From Bidens hawaiensis (lineage: Eukaryota > Streptophyta > Magnoliopsida > Asterales > Asteraceae): a stretch of DNA of 64,000 nucleotides. The notes under the pieces were generated by a model. The model was given only the letters and a program-made list of their open reading frames with translations. It made no database searches and was not told the DNA's origin. The stretch's first letter is position 1, and every line of letters starts with the position of its first letter. Made by a program: the position numbers and the translations under genes. Below, piece after piece: positions 1-11,743 of this stretch. Location of the stretch: contig JAIQDT010007682.1 in the NCBI GenBank assembly GCA_021521415.1, forward strand, positions 1 to 64,000. The letters are read 5' to 3'.

Positions 1-123
1 AATACCTAATGCCTGAGGATACTTGATCCTATCACAGCTCCGGAACCCCTTCAGAAGGATAATTGATCAAGATCTGTCATCAAGAATAACATATCCTCTG
101 TGTCAAAATTATCTGCCTTAACA
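1..123 (-). repeat. Element B 3' LTR, partial
   Basis: This stretch aligns with 11620-11743, sharing blocks such as ATCAAGATCTGTCATCAAGA (with substitutions). On the minus strand the LTR starts TGTTAAGG immediately after a purine-rich tract (TTTTGGGGGAAAT, complement of 124-137), which is the expected polypurine tract position. The rest of the LTR lies outside the window, so the second target duplication cannot be checked. Confidence 0.85.
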
Positions 124-137
124 ATTTCCCCCAAAAT
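124..137 (-). promoter_or_regulatory. Polypurine tract of element B
   Basis: On the minus strand TTTTGGGGGAAAT abuts the LTR start TGTTAAGG. Element A has the equivalent TTTTGGGGGCAAT at 61744-61756 directly before its own LTR. Polypurine tracts prime plus-strand DNA synthesis in LTR elements. Confidence 0.75.
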
Positions 138-352
138 GGCGGGTGTTTATGCTTTACAGCTGGCATTTTGAAATTTGAATCCCTGCAAAAAGTAGATGAT
201 TAGACAGTCGCCAGAGATATTTATTATCAAACCCTTGATATTAATCATAACTGCCTATATATGAGATCCCTATAATCCTTTTATAACCACATATCCAGGC
301 TGTTCATCAGGTATCCTTTCTTCTCTCTTTATTCGTTTAATATTCTGATAAT

Positions 353-1971
353 ATGTCTGTCGCCTCTTCTTCTTCTCCTCCCTCTAAATCGTCCGACCAG
401 TCCTTCGACAACTCCGGGCTGGCGGAGATGCAATACCAAAACCTTTTAGCCAATCCTTCTACGGAGATATGCAAGTTCACTGACCTCGAGATCGATGAAT
501 TCCGAACACTGTTTCCACCAAAACCCATTTTCTGACCATATGATTCTGGCGTTCGATGCCACGTTTATTCTCAAACTTGGGTGTGTTTTCCAGCTTTTCC
601 TTTCTCATTGGATACACTTATCCTTTTCCCTTTTCACATAGAGTTTCTTTGAAACCACTGGCATATCTTATATCCAAGCTATGCCTATGATTTGGAGGGT
701 TCTGGGTACCATTGAGAGAATTATTGAGGAAGAGGAGATCGACTTCGACATCCCGGAATTGTCTCACCTTTATATCCTAACCAGTCACGGTCCAACCCGG
801 TTCATAATGAAGTCCAAACCTCGACAACCCCATCCGATTTCAAAAGTGACCTTAAACGAATTCCTTTTGGAGGAATCAGTTCTTCTTCGTAAATCGCAAC
901 TCCATACCTGGTGGCGCTGATTTACCTTTAAAAGGGGTAAGAAAGGGTAGGATCCTGGATCCTTAACAAAGACATGATCCGTGATGACCGATCTAACTCT
1001 GAATATGTTTTTCGTTTTTTCTTTTTATTATTTGCAGTTGAGAATTATGCTTCCCTTGCCAATCTACCTAGAACAGAAGAAAAAACAAAACGATTCCTTG
1101 CCCTGGATTCTGAGATTAGAACTTTTCAAGCCCGATTTGTCGAAGCTTTTTGTGAGATCTCCTTAGACTCCAACATGTCAAGAAAAATTAACATAATAAT
1201 TTGAAATAAATAGCAATAGATTGAGTACTTATCTGTTAATTATCCCTGTGGGTGCTAAAAAATCTCAGAAGTCTGCCAACAAATTCTCCTTAGAGGACAT
1301 CGACAGCATGATTACTCCTCAAGATATCTAGAAGGACGCTTTGAAGGCAGCAACCACTTCCGAGCTAAAAACTGCAACTACCAGAGCCATGTCAGCCGCT
1401 TCCAAGAGAAAGAGATCTTCTGAGCCCGAAACCCACTTTGATGTGATCCTCACTGTAAGTATCTTGAATCCTGTTGTTTTGAATTTAAGGATCCAACATC
1501 CTTATAATCCTTACTTAACTGTTGGTTACAGGCTGTGAACGCTTGCAAAGACCACTATGAAAAGATTGTGAACCAGATGAGTGAGAAGCTGTCCGGGATG
1601 TGGAGTGCTGTGGTTACCAAGGATAAAGCCTTAATCCAGCTTTCAAAGGACAAAAAGCAGTTGGAGGATCAACTATCCTCAGCAGAAGCCCAACACCAAG
1701 AAGAGGTGAAGCAGGCCATAGAGGAGGCAAAGATGTGGGATGCCAGGTCGGTGCTGCAGGCAAGGATCAAGATGGCGATGGAAGCCGGTGATCCTGCTTT
1801 TGATAAGGCAACTTGGGACGTGAAGAAGTGGAAAACTGCTCTGGAGGCTCTTGGCGGTGAAGAGGATGTGGAACTAGTGGTGATAAGGATGCGGTGGAGA
1901 CCGAAGAAGGAGTTGGTGCAGTAGAAGGCAAGAAGGCTGCTTGAATGGGAAATGAAGGATATTAAAGACAA
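353..1971 (+). pseudogene. Antisense gene of element B (gypsy-type transposon domain plus coiled coil), decayed
   Basis: The gene lies between integrase and the 3' LTR but on the strand opposite to gag-pol. Pieces in order: a Ser-rich start and a globular part ending FRTLFPPKPIF (353-534), which then meets a TGA; a further part in a shifted frame with MPMIWRVLGTIERIIEEEE (681-919); an exon after TTTGCAG at 1037 (ENYASLANLP, FLALDSEIRTFQARFVEAF); an exon with a basic KRKRSSEPETH segment (about 1250-1456) ending at a good GTAAGT donor; and a Lys/Glu-rich coiled-coil exon from about 1533 with an acidic tail. Compared with the copy in element A, one splice donor and one acceptor are lost here, and there are at least two nonsense changes and a frameshift. 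Similarity of the first part to the family called 'putative gypsy type transposon' is from memory. Function unknown. Confidence 0.75.
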
Positions 1972-2714
1972 GGCCGGAGCCCATTTTTTTTATGTTGATG
2001 TTTATACAGATAATCGGTTGTACAAACAATAGTAATTAGGGTTTAAGGATCAGTGATCCTCAAGACAATCTTCAGGGGTACCGAAGGTGGATGGATCCTC
2101 TGTTTGTGGGGATGAAGCCTTTGGTGCCTTTTTTTTTTTTTTTCCTGCACTTAGTTTTATTATTAGTAACAACTTTCTTTAACCCGGATGGATGGTCCAT
2201 GTTTTAAATGGTAAAGTCCGGGTTAACTTTTGGTAATTTCAAGCAAGTTTTTCTTAATAAATGAAATCTTTTGACTATTTGCTTGTGATTCATTATTTTG
2301 AAAGTTTACTTGATATAATTTTAGATTTATTGAAAGTTTCAAAAAATAATCTTGAGTAAAAGAAAATTTTAGGATAGAATATCCTTAAGAAAAGTAATTA
2401 TAAACTTTTAGGATACAATATCCTTAGGAAAAGTAATTATAAATTTTTAGGATACAATATCCTTAGAAAAAATTCAAAGATTTTAAATCTTCAAACCAAA
2501 AAGATATATAAGGATCTTAGTTAAACAAATGTAAATGGGCAAATAGAAATCATACCATAAGATCTAATCAGACCTAGGTTACCGTAAGTAATGATCCATC
2601 TTCGATCCTTGTAGAAGTAAGTTTAAGGATTTGGAATCCATAAGTCCTAATCCTTGTAATTTAACTTAGAACATCTGTTGCAAAAAAAAAATTTATAAGA
2701 TTAATCGAGGTTGG

Positions 2715-2880
2715 ACCCATTAAATTGGGGACAAGCCCATATAATAAACTAGGGACAAGCCCGTGCAACTGGGGACAAGCCCGTGAACTGGGAACAAGCC
2801 CAAAAACTGGGGACAAACCCAAACTGGGGATAAGCCCAAAAACTGGGGACAAGCCCAAACTTGGGACTGGCCCAAGATAT
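2715..2880 (-). repeat. GGGCTTGTCCCCAG minisatellite of element B
   Basis: On the plus strand the unit reads CTGGGGACAAGCCC with spacers of a few bases; about nine imperfect units are visible. Each unit can fold (GGG, CTTGT loop, CCC). Element A carries the same array at 57808-57966. Confidence 0.85.
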
Positions 2881-2957
2881 GGATGTTAACTAGGACTCGC
2901 CCAAACCGGGATTTAGCCGAAACGTGAGATAACATGAAAATGTTATAAATCGGTAGT

Positions 2958-3160
2958 ATGGTACGTCTACCATAAATCGTAGGATCCTCCATATCGCCGA
3001 AGACAACGAAATTTTCAGCCACTAAGCATGTAATGGTCCCGCTTCCCTGGACTATAAGTTGGATAGAGTGCGCTACAGGCGAGAGTGTAGAAACTCTAAT
3101 TCGTAAGAAAGGTGAAAACCTTTAAACCTTAGAAGATATGACCATCGGGGGTCATACCTT
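2958..3160 (-). other. Conserved hairpin string of element B
   Basis: Four perfect or near-perfect stem-loops: ATGGTA/TACCAT (2958-2973), AGAGT/ACTCT (3082-3097), AAAGGT/ACCTTT (3108-3123) and AAGATATGACC/GGTCATACCTT with one G-T pair (3133-3160). All four have counterparts in the same order in element A, and the last stem keeps its pairing although its outer bases differ. Confidence 0.65.
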
Positions 3161-3394
3161 AATCGTGGGCTAGGCCAAGAGAAACAGCAAAGTACCTTAG
3201 AGGTGAAGGAGAGGTGGCCAACGACTTTAGACATTTGAACATCTTATTAATATCTTGCATTGTTACTTTAAACTAGGAAATAACAAACGTTAAGAATATG
3301 TTATCCTTAAAATAAAAAATCTTATATAAATAAGTGATCAGATAGATATTACCGATTTCAGGATCCTTGAACCTTTAAGGATACTTGATCCTTG

Positions 3395-4470
3395 TTAGAA
3401 AAAGTACTTCTTGAGGTGGATAGCATTCCATGCTCTTGGTAACCTGTTGCCTTCCATAGTGAGCAAATGATATGCCTCCTTTCCTGCTTCCGACTCGATC
3501 AGATAAGGGCCTTCCCACTTGGGTGCTAGCTTTCCATCAACCGGATTGGTTGTATTTTGGAAGGCTTTTCTCAAGACCAAATCTCCTTCTTGAAATCTTC
3601 TGATCCTTATACTTTTGTTATATTCCCCAGCTACCCTTTGTTGATATGTTGCCATTCTGATCTTGGCTAGGTCTCTGAGTCTTCGAGAAGGATTTCTCTA
3701 TTGGCCCCAGGATCAAGGATGCTTGTTCTGGCTGTAGGAACCACCATCTCAGTAGGGATCACTGCTTCTGATCCAAACACCAAAGAGAAGGGCGTTTGGC
3801 CTGTTGCATTCTTGGTTGGTGTCCTATTATCCCAAAGAACATAAGGTAGCTCTTCTGCCCACTTTCCTTTCTTGGATCCTAGTTTCTTCTTTAAATTGTT
3901 GATGATTATCTTGTTGCTTGACTCCGCTTGGCCATTAGCTTGAGGATGCGCTGGGGTAGAGGTAATCATCTTGATGCCCCAACTATCACAAAAGTTAGTG
4001 GTTATTTTCCCGATAAATTGGGAACCATTGTCACTAATAATATCTGAAGGAATGCAAAATCTAGTAATAATATTTCTTTTAATGAAGAATATAACCTCTT
4101 TTTCGCAAACTTGAATAAAAGCTTCCGCTTCTATCCACTTTGAAAAGTAATCAGTCATTGCAAGCATGAATACTTTTCCTTCTGGTTCCTTAGGTAGCTT
4201 AGCCATAATATCAATGCCCCACTTCATAAAAGGTCATGATGAGGATATAGGATACATAGGTTCTGCTGGTTGATGAAGGATGTTTGCATGTGTTTGACAA
4301 GCATCACACTTCTTTGAATATTCCATGGCGTCTATTTTCATTGTTGGCCAGAAGTGTCCTGTTCTTAGGATCCTAGAAAACAGAGCTCTACCTCCAGTGT
4401 GATTACCACAATCTCCTTCATGAAAGTCTTTGTGTACCTCTTGAATTTCAGGATCCTCGATACACCTCAA
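3395..4470 (-). pseudogene. Element B integrase
   Basis: Three frame segments. 4470-4234 holds the zinc-binding module (H and CDACQ) with a stop before the core. 4227-3667 is the catalytic core, with the aspartates in MKWGIDIM and SDNGSQF and the glutamate in NGQAESSNK (the DDE triad). 3655-3395 is the C-terminal DNA-binding part ending HLKKYFF. The core is preserved, but stops separate the modules, so the protein cannot be made as one chain. The enzyme joins element cDNA to host DNA in the nucleus. Confidence 0.85.
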
Positions 4471-4584
4471 GTATGGACCTGCGAGGGATTTTCTATACAG
4501 AATATCATGTAATAAAATGTGTTGTGATACCTTGAGTTTGAAGGATTTCGGATTCTCTGTGGCTGGAATTTCTCCATCTTGGAT

Positions 4585-4980
4585 TTATTTTTTGATTGGG
4601 AGGATCCAGGATCCTTGGTTATTTGAGGATGATGGATCCCAAAGTACGATTTGTTTATCAGTTGTTATCTCCCCAACTTTTTGTTCTTCTATTACTGGCA
4701 AGAGTATATGGATGATTGGGATCTTTATATCTTCTAGAATTTTCAAGGATGAGGCTAAGTTTGCCAAAGCATCTGCCCCAGCATTGTCTTCTCCTGGTTC
4801 CTGTATGATACTAAACAACTCGAAGGATTTTGCTAATTCCTTCACAATTTCTAAATATTTGATCATATTGAACCTTTTACGGTATAAGATCCGTTAAAGT
4901 GGTTAGTTGTAAGTAAAGGATCTATATAAACTTGAAGATACCTGATCCTCATCTGTTTAGCTAAAAGTAAACCTGCGATA
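4585..4980 (-). pseudogene. Element B second RNase H, distal half
   Basis: This segment continues the second RNase H domain from across the inserted solo LTR. It includes the conserved block GADALANLASSLK and the tether region to integrase (EIVLWDP-like). Comparison with the uninterrupted domain in element A (33862-34713) shows that the break at 4985/6698 falls in the same codon neighbourhood (the EALIAG motif). Confidence 0.8.
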
Positions 4981-4985
4981 ACGCT

Positions 4986-6697
4986 TGATGTGTTGCAAAA
5001 CACATAGCGTTTTTATCCCGTTTTTGGGTTGTTTTGTGTGTAAAAAGTTAACGAATATAAATTTTTCTTGCATGAAATTACATGTTTGTGTATGTGATAG
5101 GTCCCATGTTGAAGAGAGCGAGAAAACGAGTCAAATGGAAAAAGAATCAGCTAAAACGGAGCTCGGATGAAGCCGGTACGCAAAAACGAAGATAAACGAG
5201 CTGAAAGTCGAAAAACGTCAAAAAATGTCATGTTCGAGCTACGCGACCTGGTCATACCATTCAAGAAGCATGTGGTAGATTCCAACATGTCCCAAGGCTA
5301 CCAAGAATGTTCTAGAATCAGCTACCACGTCTATTTTGTCTTCTAGTGGGCCTAGTGGGCTTGTTTTAACCTATTTTATATTAGGAAGGAGGTGATTAAA
5401 CATATATATAAACCCTAAAACCCTATGAACGATTTTATTCAAGTTTCCAGCCATCCCACACCTGCTCTAGAGGAGAAACCAAGGAGGACAAGCTTACGGT
5501 TACATCTTTTATCCTTCGGTTGTCGGTTTTGACTATTTTAACGTTTGTGAGTTCGTTTTTGGTTTTTAAGCCTTCAAACCTTTTGTAATCAGATTTATAT
5601 GAACATGTTTATCATTTATATCTATTTCATCTATTGTTCATTGATTATGATTGGCTAAACGTGCTAGTTCTACCTAGGTTAGATGTTTATTGTTAGGTTT
5701 TAATAAGTAATATGGATTGTTGATTATCATGACTTGAATTGTTAATGAAAAGTTTGGTTTAACATTGAATTAGGTTGTGTTTAGTGGCTGTGAATTTATT
5801 AGTTATACTCATATACCTCTTGCTTTGATTAATTAAATAGGTTTTGATTGATTTTAGCTTGTTTGAACTCTTTACTTTGTGTCTGGAGATTGTTTGCGGG
5901 GTGATCAACCGTAGGGTTTAAGTGGGTATATTAATTGATTAGATTCAGCGGGTGAACACCTTCTTAGAGACCGAGAGGTGATACGAAGTAAACTCGTCTC
6001 ATAGCTTTTGCTTGTTAGAATTAGGATCGCGCGAGAGCGGGTTCGGTTCTTATCGGGTTTGGGTTTTTGAGCGATTAGTTGATCTAATTTAAGTTAAACT
6101 AAATTGTTCCTCTATCCTTGGTTGCGTAGTGTTCGTCTCCATTAGGGTAGTGTGTCGGTGAGACCGAGAGGAGAGTCGACATTAGAGCACTTTAACAATT
6201 CGTTTCCCGGTTTGCTCTTAAAATTAACTAAGTGTAAGTTAGACTTTGTTAGTGAGACTGAGAGGTGATCTAGCTTTCTTGAGTGAACCTTAGTTGTGTC
6301 ATCCTTAGGAACCGGTGTCGTGAGAATCCTCAATCCATTAGCTTATTATACCTTCAATATGATTCTTGCCTAGGTAGATGTTTTCTCCGATTGCAGTTAA
6401 AGTTTCCAAGTTTTGTTAAGTGTTTAGTTAAGTTAAGTTAAGTCTAGCTAATTAATTTAGTTAAAGTAAGTTAGGTTAAGTAGTTAATTATTAAAAATCA
6501 TTTAAATATTCCTAGGTGAGTCTTGGTTAGGGTTAAGTATCATTAACGTTTTCAAGTGTCCTTGTGTTCGATACTCGGACTTCCATAGTGCTATACTATT
6601 AGTGATCGGTACACTTGCCGGTTTTGTGTGGTTTCTTTAGGAGTCTTGTTTAATAAATTTAAAGCTTAGTTGTGAGAACATCATATTACACACATCA
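4986..6697 (+). mobile_element. Solo LTR inside element B, Gypsy (Athila-like?)
   Basis: The 1712-bp insert starts TGATGTG and ends CACATCA, a 7-bp inverted terminal repeat, and is flanked by 5-bp target copies ACGCT (4981-4985) and ATGCT (6698-6702) that differ at one base. No internal coding region is present, so it is best read as a solo LTR left after LTR-LTR recombination. A TATA-like stretch (CATATATATAAACCC, about 5400) sits in the left third. The right end has the phrasing GTTCGATACTCGG...CGGTACACTTGCCGG, which I associate with Athila-type LTRs; that lineage call is tentative. Confidence 0.8.
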
Positions 6698-6702
6698 ATG
6701 CT

Positions 6703-7031
6703 TCGTATTCTGCCTCATTGTTGGTGGCTTGAAATGCACATGCAATGGACTAGGGTATTATGTCCCCCTGTGGCGATTTCAGTAATATGCCCAATCCCGT
6801 TCCTCTTACTTTGGATGCTCCATCTATGAAGAGTATCCAAGGATCCTTGGTTTCTTCTAGTTGCTGGACTTCTAAATCAGCTTCCTTTTGCATGTCACTG
6901 CTGAAATCAGCCACAAAGTTTGCTAGTGCTTGCGATTTGATAGCTGTTCTAGGCTCATATTGAATGTCATGTGCACGCAGCTTCACAGCCCACTTGGCCA
7001 TCCTTCCTGAAAATTCCGGTTTTCTAAGCAC
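6703..7031 (-). pseudogene. Element B second RNase H, proximal half
   Basis: The frame includes WILFIDGASKVRGTGLG, with the first catalytic aspartate of an RNase H fold, followed by an LKSPQGD block. It ends at a stop shortly before the solo LTR insertion. An extra RNase H of this type, downstream of the RT-linked one, is a known mark of Tat elements. Confidence 0.8.
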
Positions 7032-8242
7032 ATTCTAAACAAGATAATTAGTTCTCAAAATGATAGTATGTGTTTCAAAGTAATGTCTCAATTTAGTGGA
7101 AGCCATAATCAAAGCAAGGATTAATTTCTCTAAATGAGAATACCTGGCATCCGCGTCTAAAAAACTTTTACTTACATAATAAAAGGGATGTTGTTCACCT
7201 TCATGATCCTTAACGAGGACGGCACTTACTGCATTACCTGAAACCGCTAATTATAGATATAAGGATTCTCCATCCACAGGATTCATCAGAGCTGGTGCTG
7301 AGGATAAGTAATCCTTTAAGGCTTTTAGGGCGACTTCATGCTTCTCTGTCCACTCAAACTTCTTGTTTTTCCTGTGGATGTCATAGAAGTCTTTGCATTT
7401 CTCCGAGGATCTGGAAATGAATCTGTTGAGAGCAGCTATTCTCCCCGTCAATCTTTGGACATCCTTAGCGTTCACAGGAGACTTCAAGTTAATAATGGCT
7501 TCTATCTGCTCGGGGCTTGCCTCTATTCCTTTTTTGGTCACCACGTGTCCTAAGAACTTTCCAGCTTTGACACCAAAATGGCACTTTGAAGGATTTAGCT
7601 TCATGTTGTACTGATCCAGGATGTTGAAAGCTTCTTCAAGATCTCTGAGGTGATCCTCGGCTTTCTTCGATTTCACCACCATGTCATCTATGTAGACTTC
7701 CATGGTTTTGCCTAACTGATACTTGAACATCATGTTGACCAATCTTTGATATGTTTCCCCTGCATTTCTTAGTCCGAACGGCATAGCAATATAACATTAT
7801 ATACCGTACCGGTAGGAGTCATAAATGTTGTATCCTCTTGATCAGATGGTTCCATCTGAATTTGTTGAAATCTAGAGGAAGCATCCATAAAGGTGAGCAT
7901 CTCATGTCATGCCGTTGCATCCACCATGGAATCTATATATGGTAATGGGATAGGATCCTTGGGGCATGCCTTTTTTAAATTAGTAAAATCGGCACACACC
8001 CTCCACTTTCCATTCTTTTTAGAAACAACCACCACATTAGCTAACCATCGAGGATGCTTAACCTCTCTGATCATACCGGCCTTAAGAAGTTTTTCAACTT
8101 CTTCTTGTATGATCGTGTTCCTTTCAGGAGCGAATTTCCATCGCTTCTGATGGACGGGTTTAACAGATAAATTAAGGCCTAACTTGTGAGTAATTACCTT
8201 CTTAGAAATACCTGCCATGTCTGAATGTTTGAAGGCAAACAT
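7032..8242 (-). pseudogene. Element B reverse transcriptase and first RNase H
   Basis: 8242-7907 carries the N-terminal fingers (WRVCADFTNLKKACPKD). 7784-7251 carries MPFGLRNAGETYQ and the active-site motif YIDDMVVKS, then the thumb and connection. 7250-7032 matches the first RNase H of element A but is broken by stops. The enzyme would copy element RNA into DNA in cytoplasmic particles. Several nonsense changes and frameshifts between the segments make it inactive. Confidence 0.88.
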
Positions 8243-8399
8243 GGACTTTCTTCATTTTAGGAAGGATATTATATCCTCCTCGATCTCACTAGGGATACTG
8301 GATCCTAGGAACACTTTCACATCTGGATCCTTGGGATCCAAGGACACTTCCTTTATGTCTTTCTCTCGAGCATCCACCACGTCCCTAAGATGATGCTGT

Positions 8400-9060
8400 G
8401 GTTGCTATGCTATCGTCTGTTTAGCTGCTGGCTTCATTGATGAAGAATAGTAGTTCTTGGCTTCGACTTGGTCACCATCTATCCTTACTACTCTCCAAGG
8501 ATTTGGTAGTTTGATGCATTGATGGTAAGTAGAGGCCACTGCATTCATCCCATGTAGCTAAGGTCTGCCTAAAATAACATTGCAACAATAAAGGTTATCT
8601 ATAACACAAAATTTTTGGTAAGAATTTAACCCTTCGATGTATATTGGGAGTTTAATGTCCCCCAATGTTTTCTTGGTTTCGCCGCTGAAGTCAACTAACA
8701 CTGACGTTCTCGGGATGATCTCTGAGTCTGGGATGTTCATTTTCTGAAGGACATCGTGTTGGATGATGTTGACCGAGCTTCCACCATCGACTATGATCCT
8801 GCGTACATAATTGTTAGCAATAAACAAAGTAACAATCAAACCGTCATGATGTGGATCATGGATGCTTGATTTATCTTCTTCATCAAAGAAGATCCTTTTA
8901 TCAGTCGTCAAAGTGGTAGATATAACCGGTCGTTCCCCGTTGTCCAACTTAGTTTCCTTGGCCAGCCTCTTAGCTGCGGAGAAGGAAGTTTCACATATGT
9001 CTGAGCCACCGGAAATGAAGTTGATTACTTGAGCATCTTGTGGGGGGGGCGGAGTTGCTT
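8400..9060 (-). pseudogene. Element B aspartic protease region
   Basis: The main open part (8947-8558) contains RRIIVDGGSSVNIIQHD, a protease active-site loop with DGG in place of the common DTG or DSG, and later CNVILGRP, the second conserved loop. It ends in a stop just after LGRP. Upstream, the frame is broken near a run of eight G at about 9044. The enzyme would cut the Gag-Pol polyprotein. Confidence 0.8.
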
Positions 9061-11013
9061 TTTAAGGAACCTCTTCAGGATCTTGGATCCTTGACTTTTT
9101 TTCTTCTCAACAGTTCCTTAAAGTGGCCATTGCTTAGGAGGTTACCAATTTCCCTCCTCAAATCGATGCAATCGTCCGTCATGTGGCCAAAATCCTCACA
9201 GAAAGCGCACCATTTGGATTTATCTCTGAAGGCCATTGACTTCTCGTTCTTTCGGGGCCACCTTGCCTTCTCTCCTAGATCCTTCATGGCACAAATCTAG
9301 CCATGAGTATCCACAGAGAAGCAGTATTCTGAGATGCTGGGTAATCTTCATCATCATCTCCTTCTTCAACCGCTCGGACATTTTGATTGTTGAATTGGGG
9401 TATGGCTTCGAGTTATTGTTTTTGAACGAGGATCCTTGTTTCTTGTCAGGAGATTCTTGCTTCGTTTAAGCCCCTAATCGTTCCTGAATCCTTTTGTCAT
9501 CTTCCAGCCGTATGAACCTCAATGCTATGTTCCTTACTTCATCTAGAGTCCTGCAAAGAGTCATCACAAGATCATCATAAAAGAGGGAGCCCTTCTGAAT
9601 TCCCATCTTGAATGCTTCAACAGCAATAGTCATGTCAAGATTAGGGATTTCTAGAGCTTCCCTGCCAAACCTTGTAACAAAATCCCTAAGAGATTCATCA
9701 TTGGGTTGGATAACGCGGTATAAATCACAAGATAACCTCTCAAATTTCCTGCTACAGGAAAATTGACTGTTGAACAAGTTAACTAAGTGTGAGAAAGAAG
9801 TAATAGAAAAGGGAGGAAGATTTAGCAGCCATTTCAAAGCAGATCCTGATAGTGTAAAACCGAAACCTTTGCATAGACAAGCCTTTTTGAGCCTCTCAAG
9901 AATCGGGTTAATTTCCATTCTTTCTCTGTATTGAGCTACGTGCTCTTCAGGATCAGTGGTCCCGTCATACACTTTCATGTTGGGGGTTTGAAAGCGTTTC
10001 GGGATTTCCGCGTCACAGATTGATGGAGAATCTGGACAATTTATGGCTTCCCTCCGGTATCTCAGGAATGGGCCGGATCACCCCCGGTACACTGGATATC
10101 ATATCCTTAAGTTTCTGCAGTTCCTTAGCCATAGCTTGGTTGATACATGCATCCTTCATGGAACCACGGTTAGCATTTAATGATATAGGATCATACGTGT
10201 TACCTCTTTGTTGTGTAAAGGTCGACATTCCAGAAGATTGGCTGAGGTAAGAAGTGTCTGCTATAGGAGTTGGTCCACCCGAAGTTATGGTCTGCATGGG
10301 AATTATATCTCCTTCATGGATCTCAGAGGACCGCTGATGTCGAACCCCTGAGAAACCTTGATCCTGGAAGAAGGATCCTTGACTGTGGATGAAGGATGCT
10401 TGAAGATATGATCCGGAGGATCCTGGTTGAAGGATCAATGTTCTTGCTGAAAGGTTGAGGATCATTGAGCTAGTTGACCCATGGACCCCGGTTGAAGGAT
10501 GGATGATCCTTGCTGGAAAGTTGAGGATCCTTGAGCTAGCTGACCCATGGACCCCGGTTGAAGGATGGATGATCGGAAATTTGAGGATCCTTGAGGTAGC
10601 TGACCCATGGACCCCGGTTGAAGGACAGATGATCCTTGCGCTTGTTGAGCCAAGGATCCTGGAGTGGCGAAATCCAGCATCCTAGGCACTAGAGGAGTCC
10701 GATCCTCTGCCGGCCCCTTAGTCCTCTTGAGGTCTTCGATCTCCCGAAGGATCCTCTGGTTAGTCTTGTTTTGTTGCTCCATGTATGCCTTGACCTGTGA
10801 AAACATATTAGAAACATCATTGTTAGTATTAACTACCGAAGTGGCGGTGGTAGTTTTCGAGCTCTGGAAGACTGGTAATTGTGTCTTGTTTCCAGCAGCA
10901 GCAGCAGCCCTCGGTGCTCCCGTCAATGGAGGAGGCATCGGTGGCAAAGTTCTTGAGGAGAGAGGAGCCGAAGATGGCATGGTTGATGAAGCAGAGGTTG
11001 ACTGAGAGACCAT
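9061..11013 (-). pseudogene. Element B gag
   Basis: The start MVSQSTSASSTMP at 11013 matches the gag start of element A (MASQSTSASSTMP). Parts in order: Ser/Pro-rich N-terminus, a short helical segment (FSQVKAYMEQQNKTNQRI), a Q/G/S-rich repeat region (10660-10330), the capsid-like retrotransposon gag domain (9978-9466, with FSHLVNLFNSQFSCSRKFE), and a Cys/His segment WCAFCEDFGHMTDDC (about 9210). Four frame segments separated by stops or frameshifts show it is dead. Gag would form the particle that packages element RNA. Confidence 0.88.
10455..10660 (-). repeat. In-frame gag repeat encoding QPGSMGQLAQGSS-like units
   Basis: Three tandem units of about 60-66 bp share GACCCATGGACCCCGGTTGA (plus strand). 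On the minus strand they encode repeats of LQPGSMGQLAQ. Unit length differs by a 6-bp step, as in a small in-frame minisatellite. Element A has a more diverged version (30060-30260). Confidence 0.8.
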
Positions 11014-11075
11014 TGAATGTGATATAGGTATGAAAAGGTGAAAATCGATAGGGTACTTTCTGGATTATAACACCT

Positions 11076-11093
11076 GCCCCACGGTGGAAGCCA
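11076..11093 (-). promoter_or_regulatory. Primer binding site of element B
   Basis: On the minus strand TGGCTTCCACCGTGGGGC lies three bases after the LTR end (CCAAAACA). Element A has TGGCGCCCACCGTGGGGC in the same place. The position defines it as the tRNA primer site; I do not name the tRNA. Confidence 0.7.
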
Positions 11094-11096
11094 AAT

Positions 11097-11743
11097 TGTT
11101 TTGGACAAAAATCTGTTAATGATAATGTATCCAAATATGTAATTGTGAGGTCTAGTGCGACGGTGTTAACAACGATTATATCAATGAAATTAGGATGAAC
11201 AAGGTGATTTGTTGCGAGGAAAAACCCCTTGATCTTGATTAGATCAAAGGAAAAAAAACCCCGGGTGATGACAACTTGTCTATCACCAATTTATTAATCA
11301 AAAATAAGGGTTACAACGGGTGGAGTTTATGATCAACGAATACAATAATGCTATGTGTGTGTTTACAGAGAACTCAGTAGCTAGAGTATGTGCGAGTGTA
11401 ATCGTGTCAGTGACCTAGTATTGATCATAAACTCGATATAAAAAGAAAACACATTAACAACTAACTAACTAGTCCTACTTTTCCGCCATCTTCCCACTAT
11501 CTCCAACGTTTCTTTTGACCAGGTGCTTGAGAAGTCCAAGTAGTGAGAATTATGGTGGAATAAGTCTTGTAGCCGTTGCTCTTATTGAATAATAACCTAC
11601 ACGCAGGAAACAATTGTTAATAATACCTAATGTTGAGGATCCTTGATCCTATCATAGCTCCGGAACCCTTTCAGATGGATAATTGATCCAGATCTGTTAT
11701 CAAGAATAACATATCCGCATTGTCAAAATTATCTACCCTAAAA
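11097..11743 (-). repeat. Element B 5' LTR
   Basis: The 647-bp LTR is bounded on the right where homology with the left-edge LTR stops (the expected terminal TG has changed to TT on the minus strand) and on the left by CCAAAACA next to the primer site. A TATA-like sequence (TTTTTATATCGAG on the minus strand, about 11435) could be the promoter. Confidence 0.8.

Larger units (their letters stand above)
1972..3394 (-). other. Element B spacer between integrase and antisense gene
   Basis: No intact ORF. It contains short AT-rich repeats of the type AGGATACAATATCCTTA (about 2370-2470), an array of GGGCTTGTCCCCAGTT-like units (read on the minus strand, 2715-2880) and a string of hairpins (2958-3160). 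The same order of features occurs in element A at 57315-58700, so this is a conserved part of the element rather than random intergenic DNA. Confidence 0.7.
1..11743 (-). mobile_element. Element B: degenerate Tat-type Ty3/Gypsy LTR retrotransposon
   Basis: Read on the minus strand this is a near-complete element: 5' LTR 11097-11743, PBS 11076-11093, gag, protease, reverse transcriptase, RNase H, a second RNase H, integrase, repeat-rich spacer, antisense gene, polypurine tract 124-137 and the start of the 3' LTR (1-123, cut by the window edge). The second RNase H after the RT-linked one and the VDGGSS protease site are family features of the Tat lineage. The 123 bp of 3' LTR differ from the matching part of the 5' LTR at very roughly one site in eight by eye, so the insertion is old. 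Every coding domain is interrupted by stops or frameshifts. A 1.7 kb solo LTR splits the second RNase H. Element A is a related copy. Confidence 0.9.
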
